Shown here: positions 25,405 to 34,456 of the stretch, piece after piece
Layout: the number at the start of each line of letters is the position of its first letter
Position numbering within the stretch: the first letter of the stretch is position 1
DNA from: Streptomyces sp. NBC_00775
GTDB taxonomy: Bacteria; Actinomycetota; Actinomycetes; Streptomycetales; Streptomycetaceae
Reading direction: 5' to 3'
DNA: 64,000 nt
Assembly: GCF_036347135.1 (NCBI RefSeq)
Contig: NZ_CP108938.1
Location: forward strand, 10,354,001-10,418,000
The notes under the pieces: generated by a model
Told to the model about the DNA's origin: nothing
Databases searched by the model: none
What the model saw: the letters and a program-made list of their open reading frames with translations, nothing else
Made by a program: the position numbers and the translations under genes

Positions 25405-26235
25405 TCAACGGGTGGCGCGGTGGGCGGCCAGGATCTGCCGGACGACGATGTCGGGGTGCGACATCATCACGACGTGGGAGGAGCCCTTCACCTCGACGGC
25501 CGTGCTCCCGGCGCGCTTGGCCATGAAGCGCTGCACCGCGGCCGGGATGACGTTGTCGGCGGTGGGGATCACGTACCAGGACGGCAGGCTCTTCCAGGCC
25601 GGCACGCCGCTGCCGGACGCCAACCCGCCTACGCTGCCAGGGCGCTGGGTGGCCGCCATGAGCTGTGTCACGGAGGCCGGCAGGTCCTGGGCGAAGACCT
25701 CGTGGAACTTCGCCGGGTCGATGTAGCCGTCAGCGCCGGTGGTGCCGTCGGGCAGCGGGAACGGACGGGTCACCAGCGCGTCCGGGAGCTTGCTGCCGGG
25801 GAACATACCGGCCAGTTGCAGCGCGCTCTCGCCCTCGTCGGGTGCGAAGGCCCCGACGTACACCAGCGCCTTGACGTCGGAGTGACCGCGCCCGGCGTTG
25901 GTGATGACCTCGCCGCCGTAGGAGTGGCCGACCAGGATGACGGGGCCGGGGATGGTGTCGACGACGCTGGAGACGTACGCCGAGTCGCCCGCCAGGTCGC
26001 GCAGCGGGTTCGCGGGGGCGATGACCGGGAAGCCGGCCTTCAGCAGCCGGGCGATGACGTCGTTCCAGCCGGAGGAGTCGGCGAACACGCCGTGCACGAG
26101 CACGACGGTCGGTGTCGTACCGCCGCCCGAGCGGGTGGAGGCCGAGGCGGGGGCGGGGGCGGCGCCGAGTGTGACCGCTCCCGCCGCGAGCAGGCCGCCG
26201 AGTACGCGACGGCGGGGCTGACCTTCGGGAATCAT
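25405..26235 (-). CDS. Tat-exported alpha/beta hydrolase
   Basis: 276 residues from ATG 26235 behind GGAAGGAA. The N-terminus has a twin-arginine signal, QPRRRVLGGLLAAGAVTLGA, with cleavage near ASA. The mature part starts the hydrolase fold at TPTVVLVHGVFADSSGWNDV. The nucleophile elbow is PVILVGHSYGGEVITNAGR and the catalytic His is in VKGSSHVVMMSHPD. It is of the EstC/salicylate-esterase-like group that often acts on esters or lactones. Gaps of 19 bp on both sides place it in the operon with the chloroperoxidase upstream and a cytosolic hydrolase downstream. Confidence 0.88.
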   Translation of the reverse strand: MIPEGQPRRRVLGGLLAAGAVTLGAAPAPASASTRSGGGTTPTVVLVHGVFADSSGWNDVIARLLKAGFPVIAPANPLRDLAGDSAYVSSVVDTIPGPVILVGHSYGGEVITNAGRGHSDVKALVYVGAFAPDEGESALQLAGMFPGSKLPDALVTRPFPLPDGTTGADGYIDPAKFHEVFAQDLPASVTQLMAATQRPGSVGGLASGSGVPAWKSLPSWYVIPTADNVIPAAVQRFMAKRAGSTAVEVKGSSHVVMMSHPDIVVRQILAAHRATR

Positions 26236-26254
26236 GCGGTGGTTCCTTCCGTGG

Positions 26255-27079
26255 TCAGGAGTTGAGGAAGTCCAGCAGGTCGGTGCCGAGCTCTTCCTTG
26301 TGCGTGTCCGTGATGCCGTGCGGCGCGCCCGGGTAGACCTTCAGCGTCGCGTTCTTGATGCGGGCCGCCGATGCCTTGCCGCCCACTTCGAAGGGCACGA
26401 CCTGGTCGTCGTCGCCGTGGATGACCAGCGTGGGTACGTCGAAGGCGTCCAGGTCGGCGCGGAAGTCGGTGGCCGAGAAGGCCGCGACGCACTCGTAGGC
26501 GCCTCGGTGTCCGGCCTGCAGGCTCTGGCGCCAGAACGCGTCCCGGATGCCCTGGGAGACGTCGGCGCCGGGTCGGTTGTTGCCGAAGAACGGGCCGTCG
26601 GCCAGGTCGTGGTACAGCTGCGAGCGGTCGGCGAGCGACCCGGCGCGGATCGCGTCGAATTCCTCGATCGGCAGGCCACCGGGATTGTCGTCGGTCTTGA
26701 GCATGAAGGGCGGTACGGCGGAGACCAGCACGAGCTGCGCGATACGGGCGGTGCCATGCCGCCCGACGTAGCGGGCGACTTCGCCGCCGCCCGTCGAGAA
26801 GCCGACGAGCGTCGCGTCGCGCAGGTCGAGCGTGTCGATGAGCGTGGCGAGGTCATCGGCGTAGGTGTTCATCTCGTTGCCGTGCCAGGTCTGGGTGGAC
26901 CGGCCGTGCCCACGGCGGTCGTGGGCGATGGCGCGGAAGCCGTTCGAGGCGAGGAACAGCTGCTGTGCCTCCCAGCTGTCCGAGTTCAGCGGCCAGCCGT
27001 GACTGAGCACGATCGGCCGGCCCGTGCCCCAGTCCTTGTAGTGGATCTGCGCCCCGTCGCTTGCGGTGACGTATGGCAT
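26255..27079 (-). CDS. Non-heme chloroperoxidase / arylesterase-type alpha/beta hydrolase
   Basis: 274 residues from ATG 27079 behind GGGAG. It has the cofactor-free haloperoxidase signature: [20 protein letters not shown] at 11-30, [19 protein letters not shown], nucleophile elbow [19 protein letters not shown] near 95, [19 protein letters not shown] (catalytic Asp) and [20 protein letters not shown] (catalytic His). Length equals the family norm of about 275. These enzymes halogenate in vitro through a peracid but in vivo are more likely esterases or perhydrolases. First structural gene behind the LAL regulator, 94 bp downstream of its stop. Confidence 0.9.
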   Translation of the reverse strand: MPYVTASDGAQIHYKDWGTGRPIVLSHGWPLNSDSWEAQQLFLASNGFRAIAHDRRGHGRSTQTWHGNEMNTYADDLATLIDTLDLRDATLVGFSTGGGEVARYVGRHGTARIAQLVLVSAVPPFMLKTDDNPGGLPIEEFDAIRAGSLADRSQLYHDLADGPFFGNNRPGADVSQGIRDAFWRQSLQAGHRGAYECVAAFSATDFRADLDAFDVPTLVIHGDDDQVVPFEVGGKASAARIKNATLKVYPGAPHGITDTHKEELGTDLLDFLNS

Positions 27080-27173
27080 GGATGCTCCCGTCTGCAGGAT
27101 CTGTCCGGTCGCCCAAGCGTCGCCAGGGCGGACGGTGCTCGAATCCCGTGGAGCGCGTAGTCGTGACCCGGAG

Positions 27174-29918
27174 TCAGTCGTCCCATGCCTGGTGGAGCTG
27201 GCGCCGGGACGTCACGTCGAGCTTCCGGAAGATCTTCCGCAGGTGGTAGTCGACGGTGCTGGCGCTGATGTACAGCTGGGCGGCGATCTCGGCGTTGGTC
27301 GCACCGCCCTTGGCGAGGCGCGCGATCTGGAGTTCCTGCGGGGTCAGTGCGCTCGTCGTCCCGGCCTTTCCGCGCTGGGGCTGCGCCCCGGTGGCGGCAA
27401 GTTCCTGGGCGGCGCGCGCCGCGTATCCCGAGGCCCGCATGGCGTCGAACATCGTGACGGCCGTACGCAGTTGCTCGCGGGCGTCCCTGCGGCGCTTACG
27501 GCGGCGCAGCCACTCGCCGTACAGCAGGTGGGCGACGGCGAGATCGGAGCGGGCTCCGGTGCCCGACAACAGGGTGATCGCCTCGCGGTACAGCGGCTCG
27601 GCGTCGCCGACGGCTGCGAGCAGGGCACTCGAGCGGGCCAGCAGGCCCAGGGCCCAGGGCGTGCCGGAGGCCGTCGCCCGGGATGTCAGCGTCCCCAGCG
27701 CGGCCGTGGCCAGGACCCGGTCGCCGCAGCGTACGGCCGCCTCGACAAGGTGGGGGAGCAGCCGGGAATGCACCCCGAGCACATCGTGCTCGATCAGTTC
27801 GTGCGCGAGGGTGCGCGCCTCGGCGTAGTCGCCGCGGCTCAGAGCCAGCACCACCATGCCGATGCGGGCGATGGACTCGACCGCGCCGATGCCGAGCCAG
27901 GTGCCGGCCCCCATCGACCCGCGCAGAACGGCGTCCAGGTCGTCGCGCTCGCCGTGCCAGGCGAGCAGCTCGGGATGCCGGTAGATGGCCCACACGTCGT
28001 CGTTCGCGCCGATCGCCGCACGAATCTGGTGCCCCTCGGCCAACAGGTCGTCAGCAGCGGCCAGCTCGCCGAGATTGGTCTCGGACATCGTGGCGCAGTA
28101 CAGCGCGGAGTCCAGCTGCCACAGCGCGCCGGTCCGCCGGGCGACGTCAGCCGCCCGCCGGATGACAGCGGTGTGTGTCTGCTCATCCCACAGGATCATC
28201 GACAGGGTGACGGCGGGCAGATAGGCGCGCAGCACCTCCTCCTCCGGGGTGCCCGGGTCCAGCACCATGGCGCAGGCCCGCCGCAGGTGGGGTACAGCGC
28301 GTTCGTAGCCGTCGGTGGCCAGGGCCGCGAAGCCGCGCAGCACGAGGTCGACGCCGCTCGCCTCACCGGTGCGCGGTACCAGCGTCTCCACGGCCCGGGC
28401 GATCTCGGTCGGCGTCGTGTCCCGAATGAGGTGCTCCGCAGTGATGGCGCGGTCGATCGCCCTGAGGAGCGCCTCACGGGCCAGGTCCGGAGCACCGTCG
28501 GAGAGGCACTGGGCGGCGCGCACGCACAGCGCCGGCGCCTGCGCGAACGAACCCGCGCCGCCCAGCGCGAGACCCGTGGTCGCCCGGACCAACAGCGCCC
28601 GGCCCTGGCCGACATCGCCGAGCAGCTGCGCATCGATCCCGTCCAGCAGCGACTCCGCCTGCAGCGGCGCCCCGGACCGCAGCGCTGCCTCGGCCGCCGC
28701 CAGCAGCCGCCCCGCTCGTACGTCGCCTTCGGGCGTCAGCTCGGCTGCCCGGGTCAGGAAGGTGGCGCGCGCGGCGTAGCCACCCCGCGCGCCCGCCCGG
28801 TCGGCCACGCATTCCACCTCCGCGGCGACGGCGGTATCCGTCCCGATGGCGGCCGCGGCGAGATGCCAGGCCCGCCGGTCCGTGTCGGCCGGGCGGTCGG
28901 TGACCTCCGCCAGCGTGTGGTGCGCCCGCCTTCGCTCGACGCTGGTGGCGCCGCTGTACACAGCCGACCGCACCAGCGGATGGCGGAACCGTACGGCGGC
29001 GTGCAGCACCACCAGACGCGCGGTTTCGGCCGGACCGGAGGCCTCCGTGCCGATCCCGAGCCGGTGTGCCGCGCTCGTGAGGTACCCAAGGTCGCCGCCC
29101 GGTTCGGCGGCGGCGAGGAGCAGCCAGGTCTGCGTCGGCTCCGGCAGCTCGCGAACCTGCTGGAGGTAGTGCGCCTCCAGCCTGCCGCCCACGGGCAGTG
29201 GTTCGGGCAGCGCGAGCCCTCCGGAGAGCTGGTCGGCGGACAGTTCCAGCCCGAGGTCAGCCAGTGCCAGCGGGTTCCCGGCGGTGGCGGCCACGATCCG
29301 CGCCGCAACACGGGTGTCCAGCTGTCCGGGGACAGTCTCCCGCAGCAGTTCCAGAGCGAACTCGTCCTGCAGACCGGTGACTTCGGTAGACGGAAGGCCG
29401 GGGGGCGCGTCGAATCCGGTCCGCGCGGTGAACAAGAGGCCGACGCCCTCGGCGTGCACTCGCCGGCCTACGAACGCGAGCACGCCCAAGGACTCCTCGT
29501 CGAGCCACTGGGTGTCATCGACGCAGGCCAGCAAAGGCCGCTGCTTCGCGGCCTCCGCAAGCAGTGTGAGCGTCGCAAGCCCCACCAGGAACTGATCGGC
29601 GGCCGGGCCGTCGGCCAGTCCACACGCCACCCGCAGCGCCGCGCGCTGCGTCTCGGGCAGCGCGCCGGGCTCCTTGAGACCGTCCAGGAATGGTACGAGC
29701 AGACGGTGCAGCGCCGCGAAAGGGAACCCGGACTCCGCCTCCACACCCGCCACCCGCAGGACGCGCAAGTCGGCGGCCTCCGCAGCCGCATGCTCCAGCA
29801 ACACAGTTTTGCCGATGCCGGCGTCACCGCGTAGGAGAACGACACCGCTCAATCCCTCGCGCAGGTCCGCGACGAACCGATCGAGCGCTTCACGTTCCCT
29901 GACCCGCCCCTTGAGCAT
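27174..29918 (-). CDS. LuxR family (LAL-type) ATP-binding transcriptional regulator
   Basis: 914 residues from ATG 29918; a TTG six codons earlier is possible. N-terminal AAA module: Walker [19 protein letters not shown] near 30-50 and Walker [18 protein letters not shown] near 120. A long helical TPR-like middle ([20 protein letters not shown] and onward) follows. The C-terminal LuxR HTH reads [20 protein letters not shown] then [23 protein letters not shown] proteins are large activators of secondary-metabolite or catabolic genes. Here it heads an apparent operon with a chloroperoxidase and three hydrolases, so it probably controls them. Confidence 0.92.
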   Translation of the reverse strand: MLKGRVREREALDRFVADLREGLSGVVLLRGDAGIGKTVLLEHAAAEAADLRVLRVAGVEAESGFPFAALHRLLVPFLDGLKEPGALPETQRAALRVACGLADGPAADQFLVGLATLTLLAEAAKQRPLLACVDDTQWLDEESLGVLAFVGRRVHAEGVGLLFTARTGFDAPPGLPSTEVTGLQDEFALELLRETVPGQLDTRVAARIVAATAGNPLALADLGLELSADQLSGGLALPEPLPVGGRLEAHYLQQVRELPEPTQTWLLLAAAEPGGDLGYLTSAAHRLGIGTEASGPAETARLVVLHAAVRFRHPLVRSAVYSGATSVERRRAHHTLAEVTDRPADTDRRAWHLAAAAIGTDTAVAAEVECVADRAGARGGYAARATFLTRAAELTPEGDVRAGRLLAAAEAALRSGAPLQAESLLDGIDAQLLGDVGQGRALLVRATTGLALGGAGSFAQAPALCVRAAQCLSDGAPDLAREALLRAIDRAITAEHLIRDTTPTEIARAVETLVPRTGEASGVDLVLRGFAALATDGYERAVPHLRRACAMVLDPGTPEEEVLRAYLPAVTLSMILWDEQTHTAVIRRAADVARRTGALWQLDSALYCATMSETNLGELAAADDLLAEGHQIRAAIGANDDVWAIYRHPELLAWHGERDDLDAVLRGSMGAGTWLGIGAVESIARIGMVVLALSRGDYAEARTLAHELIEHDVLGVHSRLLPHLVEAAVRCGDRVLATAALGTLTSRATASGTPWALGLLARSSALLAAVGDAEPLYREAITLLSGTGARSDLAVAHLLYGEWLRRRKRRRDAREQLRTAVTMFDAMRASGYAARAAQELAATGAQPQRGKAGTTSALTPQELQIARLAKGGATNAEIAAQLYISASTVDYHLRKIFRKLDVTSRRQLHQAWDD

Positions 29919-30280
29919 GACACCGAAACCCTTCAAAGAGGTCGGGTGGCAAGGTCAACGGCAACGCGGTCCCCCCACGTACATTGCGCCCGCACCCTCC
30001 GCTGGTGCTGCCCATCCTGCATATGCCCGCCCGGACTTGCGGGAAGCTTGCACAAGTCATTTGCCTCCCTCCGCTTCGCCGCGGCTCCTCCGCCAACCGG
30101 ATCACGCTGACGACGGCTTGTTCAGCGCGACGGCCATACCGAGTCGGCACCGACGTCGTACGCGATCGGACACTCCTGATACGCGTCATCAATTCGCTCG
30201 ACCAGCGTCGGCGCGCGAGTTGATCTCTGTTCGGCGGCGGTACCTGCGTCATTGCGGAGCGGGTGCCTAGGATCGCCGGC
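29919..30280. other. Divergent promoter region of the LAL gene and a VOC gene
   Basis: About 360 bases with no gene. On the plus strand TAGGAT lies seven bases before the ATG of the VOC gene, a typical leaderless -10 box. The stretch 30040-30075 (GGGAAGCTTGCACAAGTCA) is the least GC-rich part and may hold the minus-strand promoter. Confidence 0.5.
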
Positions 30281-31018
30281 ATGACCCTGCGACCTGTCCT
30301 GGTGAACATAAAGGCTCTTGATGACTCGGCGGTCGGCCGGTTCTGGGCGGAGGCGCTCGGCTGGCGTGTTACCAGCGCGGAACCCGGCGCGACCGCCGCT
30401 CAACCCGTCGGCTTCGATTGGCTGGACCCGGTCGGCGTCTGCGTCGACGTCATTGCCGTCCCGGAGCCCAAGACGACATCAAAGAACCGTGTGCACCTCG
30501 ATCTCGCCACCACCTCTGCGGCCCATCAGGCGGAGTTGGTCGCGCGCCTCCTGGCTCTCGGTGCGACGCCCGCCGACGTGGGCCAGGGCGATGTGCCGTG
30601 GACGGTCCTCGCCGACCCGGAGGGCAACGAGTTCTGCGTGCTGGAGCTTCGGGAGATCTACCGGGACACCGGGCCGATCGCCCGGGTGGTGGTCGACTGC
30701 GCGGATCCGCGGGCCATGGCCGGGTTCTGGGACGAGGCGATGGACTGGGCCCTGCACGAGGTGACCGACGATCATGCGGTGTGGCGCTCCGCCAAGGGTG
30801 TCGGCCCGTATCTCGAGTTCCGCCGCACTGGTGTGAAGACCGTGCCGGACCGCGTCCATCTTGACCTGGTGCCGGACCCCGGTGACGACAAGGAGGCGGA
30901 GGTGGCCCGGCTGCGGGCCCTTGGCGCCACCGACCTCGACATCGGCCAGGGCGACGTCCCGTGGACGTGTCTGGCCGACCCGGAGGGCCACGAGTTCTGC
31001 GTCCTCGCCCGGTCCTGA
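30281..31018 (+). CDS. Two-domain VOC (glyoxalase-like) protein
   Basis: 245 residues from ATG 30281 (TLRPVLVNIKALDDSAVGRF). It contains two glyoxalase-like modules in tandem. Each has a conserved end: VPWTVLADPEGNEFCVLELR (about 105-125) and VPWTCLADPEGHEFCVLARS at the C-terminus; each also has NRVHLDLAT or DRVHLDLVP. The near-identity of the two halves shows an internal duplication. Such Glyoxalase_6 proteins are common in Streptomyces; function unknown. The upstream TAGGAT suggests a leaderless transcript. Confidence 0.9.
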   Translation: MTLRPVLVNIKALDDSAVGRFWAEALGWRVTSAEPGATAAQPVGFDWLDPVGVCVDVIAVPEPKTTSKNRVHLDLATTSAAHQAELVARLLALGATPADVGQGDVPWTVLADPEGNEFCVLELREIYRDTGPIARVVVDCADPRAMAGFWDEAMDWALHEVTDDHAVWRSAKGVGPYLEFRRTGVKTVPDRVHLDLVPDPGDDKEAEVARLRALGATDLDIGQGDVPWTCLADPEGHEFCVLARS

Positions 31019-31665
31019 CGCGGAGCGTTGACGACACCCCGACACGGGAGCCTTGTCTGGTCATGGGGGCAATGCAGGTCGCCAAGACCCCGGGTGGGTC
31101 GGGCTGTGGCGTCTCGGTCGATTCGGGCGGCGAGAGCTTGCGCGCAGGGGGCGAGATCGGCTCGCTCGCCGACCACACCACTCAACTCGCCGACTGAAGC
31201 GCTCAGTGTGCGACACGAAGTCGCTCCGGATAGGTAAGAAGCCATCCGCTTTCCGAACGTGATCGTTTGATTCGGGCTGCGTGGACATGAACTCTGCTCG
31301 GCGGCGGGAGAGATGGGGTCGTTCGACTGCTCGCATCGTGCTTGTGGAAGTGGTCTGTGCCGTCGGTGCTCGGTCCGTTGGAGGCCCGGGAGAAGCGGGT
31401 CCGGGAATGGGCAGCACGGTTGCGGGAGGAGGCCGAGCGGGTGCAGGTCGCGCTCACTGTGGCGGAGGGGGCGCCGAAGGCGGCGGGCGAAGACTTCGCG
31501 GGGGCGGTTGGGGTTGCCGGTCCTGGGCTGGTGCTGGGGCTGAGGGCGGGGGACTGACTCCGGGATCGGCGAGCGGCTTGTCCGAGGCCGGTGCGAGGAT
31601 GGCGCTGTGTTCCGGGAGGCGACCGGGGCGAGGACGTGGGCAGGTTTCGAGCGGTCGGAGGCGGC
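31019..31665 (+). other. Decayed region with a short coiled-coil frame
   Basis: About 650 bases between two VOC genes. The only protein-like frame is roughly 31357-31557, VPSVLGPLEAREKRVREWAA then RLREEAERVQVALTVAEGAP, a charged coiled-coil. Similar short coiled-coil openings occur in Streptomyces hypothetical proteins near mobile elements, but no known family can be named. The frame ends early and is probably a fragment. Confidence 0.4.
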
Positions 31666-32100
31666 ATGGCCAAGGAATTCCAGGTGACTTACGACTGCGC
31701 CGATCCGGGCGCGCAGGCGGCGTTCTGGGCTCAGGCGCTGGGCTATCGCATCCAGCCGCCGCCCGAGGGCTTCCCCGACTGGACGGCTGCGCTGACGGCG
31801 TGGGGCGTGCCGCCTGAGCACCACAACGACCGGTCGGCCATCACGGATCCGGACGGCAAGGGGCCGCGGGTGTTCTTCCAGAAGGTCCCGGAGGGAAAGA
31901 CGGCGAAGAACCGCTTGCACCTGGATGTGCGCGCAGCACCCGGCCTGACCGGGGACGAGCGGATGGCCACGCTGGAGGAGGAGGCCACCAGGCTGGAGGG
32001 GCTGGGAGCGAAGCGGCTGTACCGGCTCGAGCCCAATGGCCTGGACGAGGGGATCATCGTGATGACCGACCCGGAGGGAAACGAATTCTGCCTGGATTGA
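31666..32100 (+). CDS. VOC (Glyoxalase_6) family protein
   Basis: 144 residues from ATG 31666 (MAKEFQVTYDCADPGAQAAF). Contains WAQALGYRIQPPPEGFPDW, ITDPDGKGPRVFFQKVPEGK, TAKNRLHLDVRAAPGLTGDE and ends VMTDPEGNEFCLD, the same DPEGNEFC tail as the two-domain VOC protein upstream. It is a single module and a paralogue of that protein. An upstream in-frame ATG at 31591 would add 25 residues of low quality. The function is unknown. Confidence 0.88.
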   Translation: MAKEFQVTYDCADPGAQAAFWAQALGYRIQPPPEGFPDWTAALTAWGVPPEHHNDRSAITDPDGKGPRVFFQKVPEGKTAKNRLHLDVRAAPGLTGDERMATLEEEATRLEGLGAKRLYRLEPNGLDEGIIVMTDPEGNEFCLD

Positions 32101-32224
32101 GGGCAGGGCGCTGGCTTCAAGAAGGCTTCCGCTCACCGGTCGGCGGGCTTGATCAGTCGAACCGTGTCGCCGTGCGACTGCTCGCTCACCGGTTCGGTGA
32201 CGCGGGCGATTATCCGGACCGGGC

Positions 32225-32280
32225 CCGGTGTTACACCTCCGACACGACCGAGGCGGAATGGCAGGAAGTCCGCTCTGATC
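32225..32280 (+). pseudogene. IS5-type transposase N-terminal fragment
   Basis: A plus-strand frame reads CYTSDTTEAEWQEVRSD, which matches the conserved opening of IS5-family transposases (xYxSDTTDAEWxxVxPLLP). Only about 18 residues remain before the homology stops. Confidence 0.45.
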
Positions 32281-32289
32281 GAATCAGCG

Positions 32290-32400
32290 CAGGCCCGCCG
32301 GCACGCAGTCAACGCATCCCACCTGGTTGCCCTGGTCCGGGCAGGAGCCCATTTCGAGCGCGGCCGGCTGGTTGAGCGGCCGGAGAGAATCGCGGCATGA
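32290..32400 (+). pseudogene. C-terminal fragment of an unknown mobile-element-type protein
   Basis: A frame reading RRHAVNASHLVALVRAGAHF then ERGRLVERPERIAA ends at TGA 32400, overlapping the ATG of the next gene (ATGA). Similar tails occur at the end of short Streptomyces proteins, but I cannot name the family. No start is seen upstream. Confidence 0.3.
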
Positions 32401-32876
32401 CCAGCCCCCACCTCGACGAAGAGCCCGCCGAACATCGGCGCTTCACCCACTACCTGCATGCCCTGGCCACCGTCGCCGAGACGGACGAGGCCGACCTGGT
32501 GGCCGCCGTCCTGCACGACCAGGACGCGACGATGGCCGACAGCGCGGTGGGCCGCCATCTCGACCGCCGGGCCGCCGGCCTCCTGACCGACCCACAGTTC
32601 ACTGCCTGGGCCCAGACCATGGCAGAGGCGATCGCGGATCGCGACTTCCTCACCCAGCGCCTGCACGAGTGGACCCTCCTCAGAACCCTCGCCCTGGGCA
32701 ACCCATGGACCGACGAAGAGCTCACCGCAGCATCCGACTGGTTCCAACGGATGGCCTCCACCCCGCAGTTCGTGGCCTCATCCGAGGCCCTCAGACTGCT
32801 GGCCGAACGTGGACGATCCCGCCGCGTCCGAAACGCAGCGAGCCAGCGGCTGCGGCACAGAGAGCAGCCCAACTGA
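32397..32876 (+). CDS. Hypothetical protein
   Basis: 159 residues from ATG 32397. Sequence is mostly helical: TDEADLVAAVLHDQDATMAD, LTDPQFTAWAQTMAEAIADR, WTLLRTLALGNPWTDEELTA, ending in a basic tail RRVRNAASQRLRHREQP. No family is recognised. Its start overlaps the stop of a preceding frame by four bases, which suggests it was once translationally coupled to a now-truncated partner. Composition is consistent and there is no competing frame, so it is probably real. Confidence 0.65.
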   Translation: MTSPHLDEEPAEHRRFTHYLHALATVAETDEADLVAAVLHDQDATMADSAVGRHLDRRAAGLLTDPQFTAWAQTMAEAIADRDFLTQRLHEWTLLRTLALGNPWTDEELTAASDWFQRMASTPQFVASSEALRLLAERGRSRRVRNAASQRLRHREQPN

Positions 32877-33361
32877 GTTGATCCACAGGTCCTGACGATT
32901 CCTCCGCCGGGGGAAGCGGGGTGGGCGAACCCGTAGTCCCTGAGGGCGGTCGGCCAGTCTCTGGAGTGACCTTGAGGCGAAGCGGAGGCAGGTTCTTGTC
33001 GTCCAGCCGTCCGGCCGACTGGTCAGCTGTGGAAGCCGGCGAGGCGGGGCCGGCTCAGTGTGGTCTGGTGGGTGGCGGGGCCGCTGCGTATGACCGGGAA
33101 GGTCTTCGACGCCGTGGCCGGGTTCCAGAGATGCTGTACGGCCGCACCAATGACATGCGTGCCGCCGACACCGCCCAAGTGCCCCCGGTATGGGCGTGGT
33201 GGGGGCGCGGTGTCGGAGACGATGCACATGTAGAGGACAACGAGAGGTCGGAAAAGGGCTGATGGTGTCTTCGCGGTGCACGTAGGCTCTGGCTGCGCCC
33301 GGTGGATGGGGGGGCGCGTTGCGCCTGTGTTTGAGGGGTTTGCTGAGCGGAGGGGTCTGCT
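32877..33361. other. Intergenic region, nothing recognised
   Basis: About 485 bases. Frames on both strands are open in places but give no family. The G-rich stretch 33300-33350 precedes the acetyltransferase start and carries GAGGGG as its ribosome binding site. Confidence 0.4.
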
Positions 33362-33964
33362 GTGCCGCAAGGTCATGAGGAAGAAGTCCTGGCCCGGATC
33401 GGTAAGGGGCTTGTGTATACCGAGTCGGAAGCAGCCTTCCAGGCTCCTCAACGCCGCACCGAGCAGATCTTCGAGTACAACCACACACCACCGAGCGAAA
33501 CGGAAAAGCGTCGATCGCTGCTCGTTGCGATCTTCGGATCAGTCGGAGAACGCACGGTGCTGCTGCCGCCGTTTCACGCCGGGTTCGGAAGCAACGTCCA
33601 TATCGGTGACGACTTCTTCGGAAACGTGAACCTCACGTTTGTCGATGACGTGGACATCCGTATAGGCAACGATGTCATGATCGCTCCCAGCGTGACACTG
33701 ACCACGACGGGACACCCGGTGCACCCCTCGCGGCGCGTGGACTTCGGGAGGTTCTCGGAACCGATCGTGATCGAGGACAAGGTGTGGATCGGCAGCAACG
33801 TGGTCGTCCTCCCGGGCGTTCGTATCGGATACGGATCGGTCATCGGCGCCGGCAGCGTCGTCAGCCGCAGTATTCCCCCCATGGCCGTCGCGGTCGGAAC
33901 CCCTTGCCGTGTGCTCCGCCCCATCACGGACGAAGACCTCACCACGCGCCTTGCCGGGCGTTAG
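33362..33964 (+). CDS. Sugar O-acetyltransferase (maltose/galactoside acetyltransferase type)
   Basis: 200 residues from GTG 33362 behind GAGGGG. It has the left-handed beta-helix of the LacA/Maa/NodL group: PPFHAGFGSNVHIGDDFFGN, then VDIRIGNDVMIAPSVTLTTT, GHPVHPSRRVDFGRFSEPI (catalytic His in TTGHPVH) and VWIGSNVVVLPGVRIGYGSV. The hexapeptide repeats [LIV]-G-x4 continue to VIGAGSVVSRSIPP. It acetylates a sugar hydroxyl using acetyl-CoA in the cytosol. The N-terminal 60 residues are less conserved. The neighbours give no pathway. Confidence 0.92.
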   Translation: MPQGHEEEVLARIGKGLVYTESEAAFQAPQRRTEQIFEYNHTPPSETEKRRSLLVAIFGSVGERTVLLPPFHAGFGSNVHIGDDFFGNVNLTFVDDVDIRIGNDVMIAPSVTLTTTGHPVHPSRRVDFGRFSEPIVIEDKVWIGSNVVVLPGVRIGYGSVIGAGSVVSRSIPPMAVAVGTPCRVLRPITDEDLTTRLAGR

Positions 33965-33969
33965 CCCCG

Positions 33970-34130
33970 GCCTGGACGCGGCGATATCGGCGGTGCCGGC
34001 ACCGTGGCGCAAGCCGCGGGTAGTGCACGATTCGGGCAAGATCCTGCTGGACAAGGCGCTTGCGGTCGCCCTGGGCAGGGACTGCCTGGCGGATGTCGCG
34101 ATGCTGCGGGCCGAGGGCGTGAAGCAGGCC
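33970..34130 (+). pseudogene. IS1380-family transposase N-terminal fragment
   Basis: A frame reads WRKPRVVHDSGKILLDKALA then VALGRDCLADVAMLRAE. VHDPGKxLLDLAxAxAxGGDCLADxAxLRAE is a conserved opening segment of IS1380-type transposases. The rest of the protein is lost. Confidence 0.65.
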
Positions 34131-34456
34131 CTGGAGAGTTGCGGGGCACGGTCTGCCGGGCAGCCCGTCGATACCGAGGACCGTCAGGAAATGTGGTGCC
34201 AGGAGACCGAGGAGGTCTTCGGGACATGCACCCCGGGCCAGGTTTCTTGACGAGATGTCAGTTCCCTGGACCGACAGCCTCGTCACCCATCCCAGCTTCC
34301 TGGCATTGGCATCGGGGAGGGCTGTGGGAACGGCTCAGCCGAGCCCGCGATCCCCGTCCCCACCACGATCACGTCAGCATCGATCAGGAACAGTTGGCGC
34401 GGAACATGGCCCGATGTGTGAGTCAGGGGGAGCTCTCCGGGACGCGCCGCTCGGGG
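34131..34456. other. Intergenic region after the IS1380 fragment
   Basis: The frame goes on without homology and nothing else is recognised up to the Clp stop codon at 34457. Confidence 0.4.

Noticed and set aside
23709..25526. Plus-strand open frame of about 600 codons
   Set aside because: Antisense to the MBL and alpha/beta hydrolase genes and rich in Val, Arg and Gly without any family.
27066..29834. Plus-strand open frame of over 900 codons
   Set aside because: Fully antisense to the LAL regulator, whose Walker and LuxR motifs are clear. The open frame is due to high GC codon bias.
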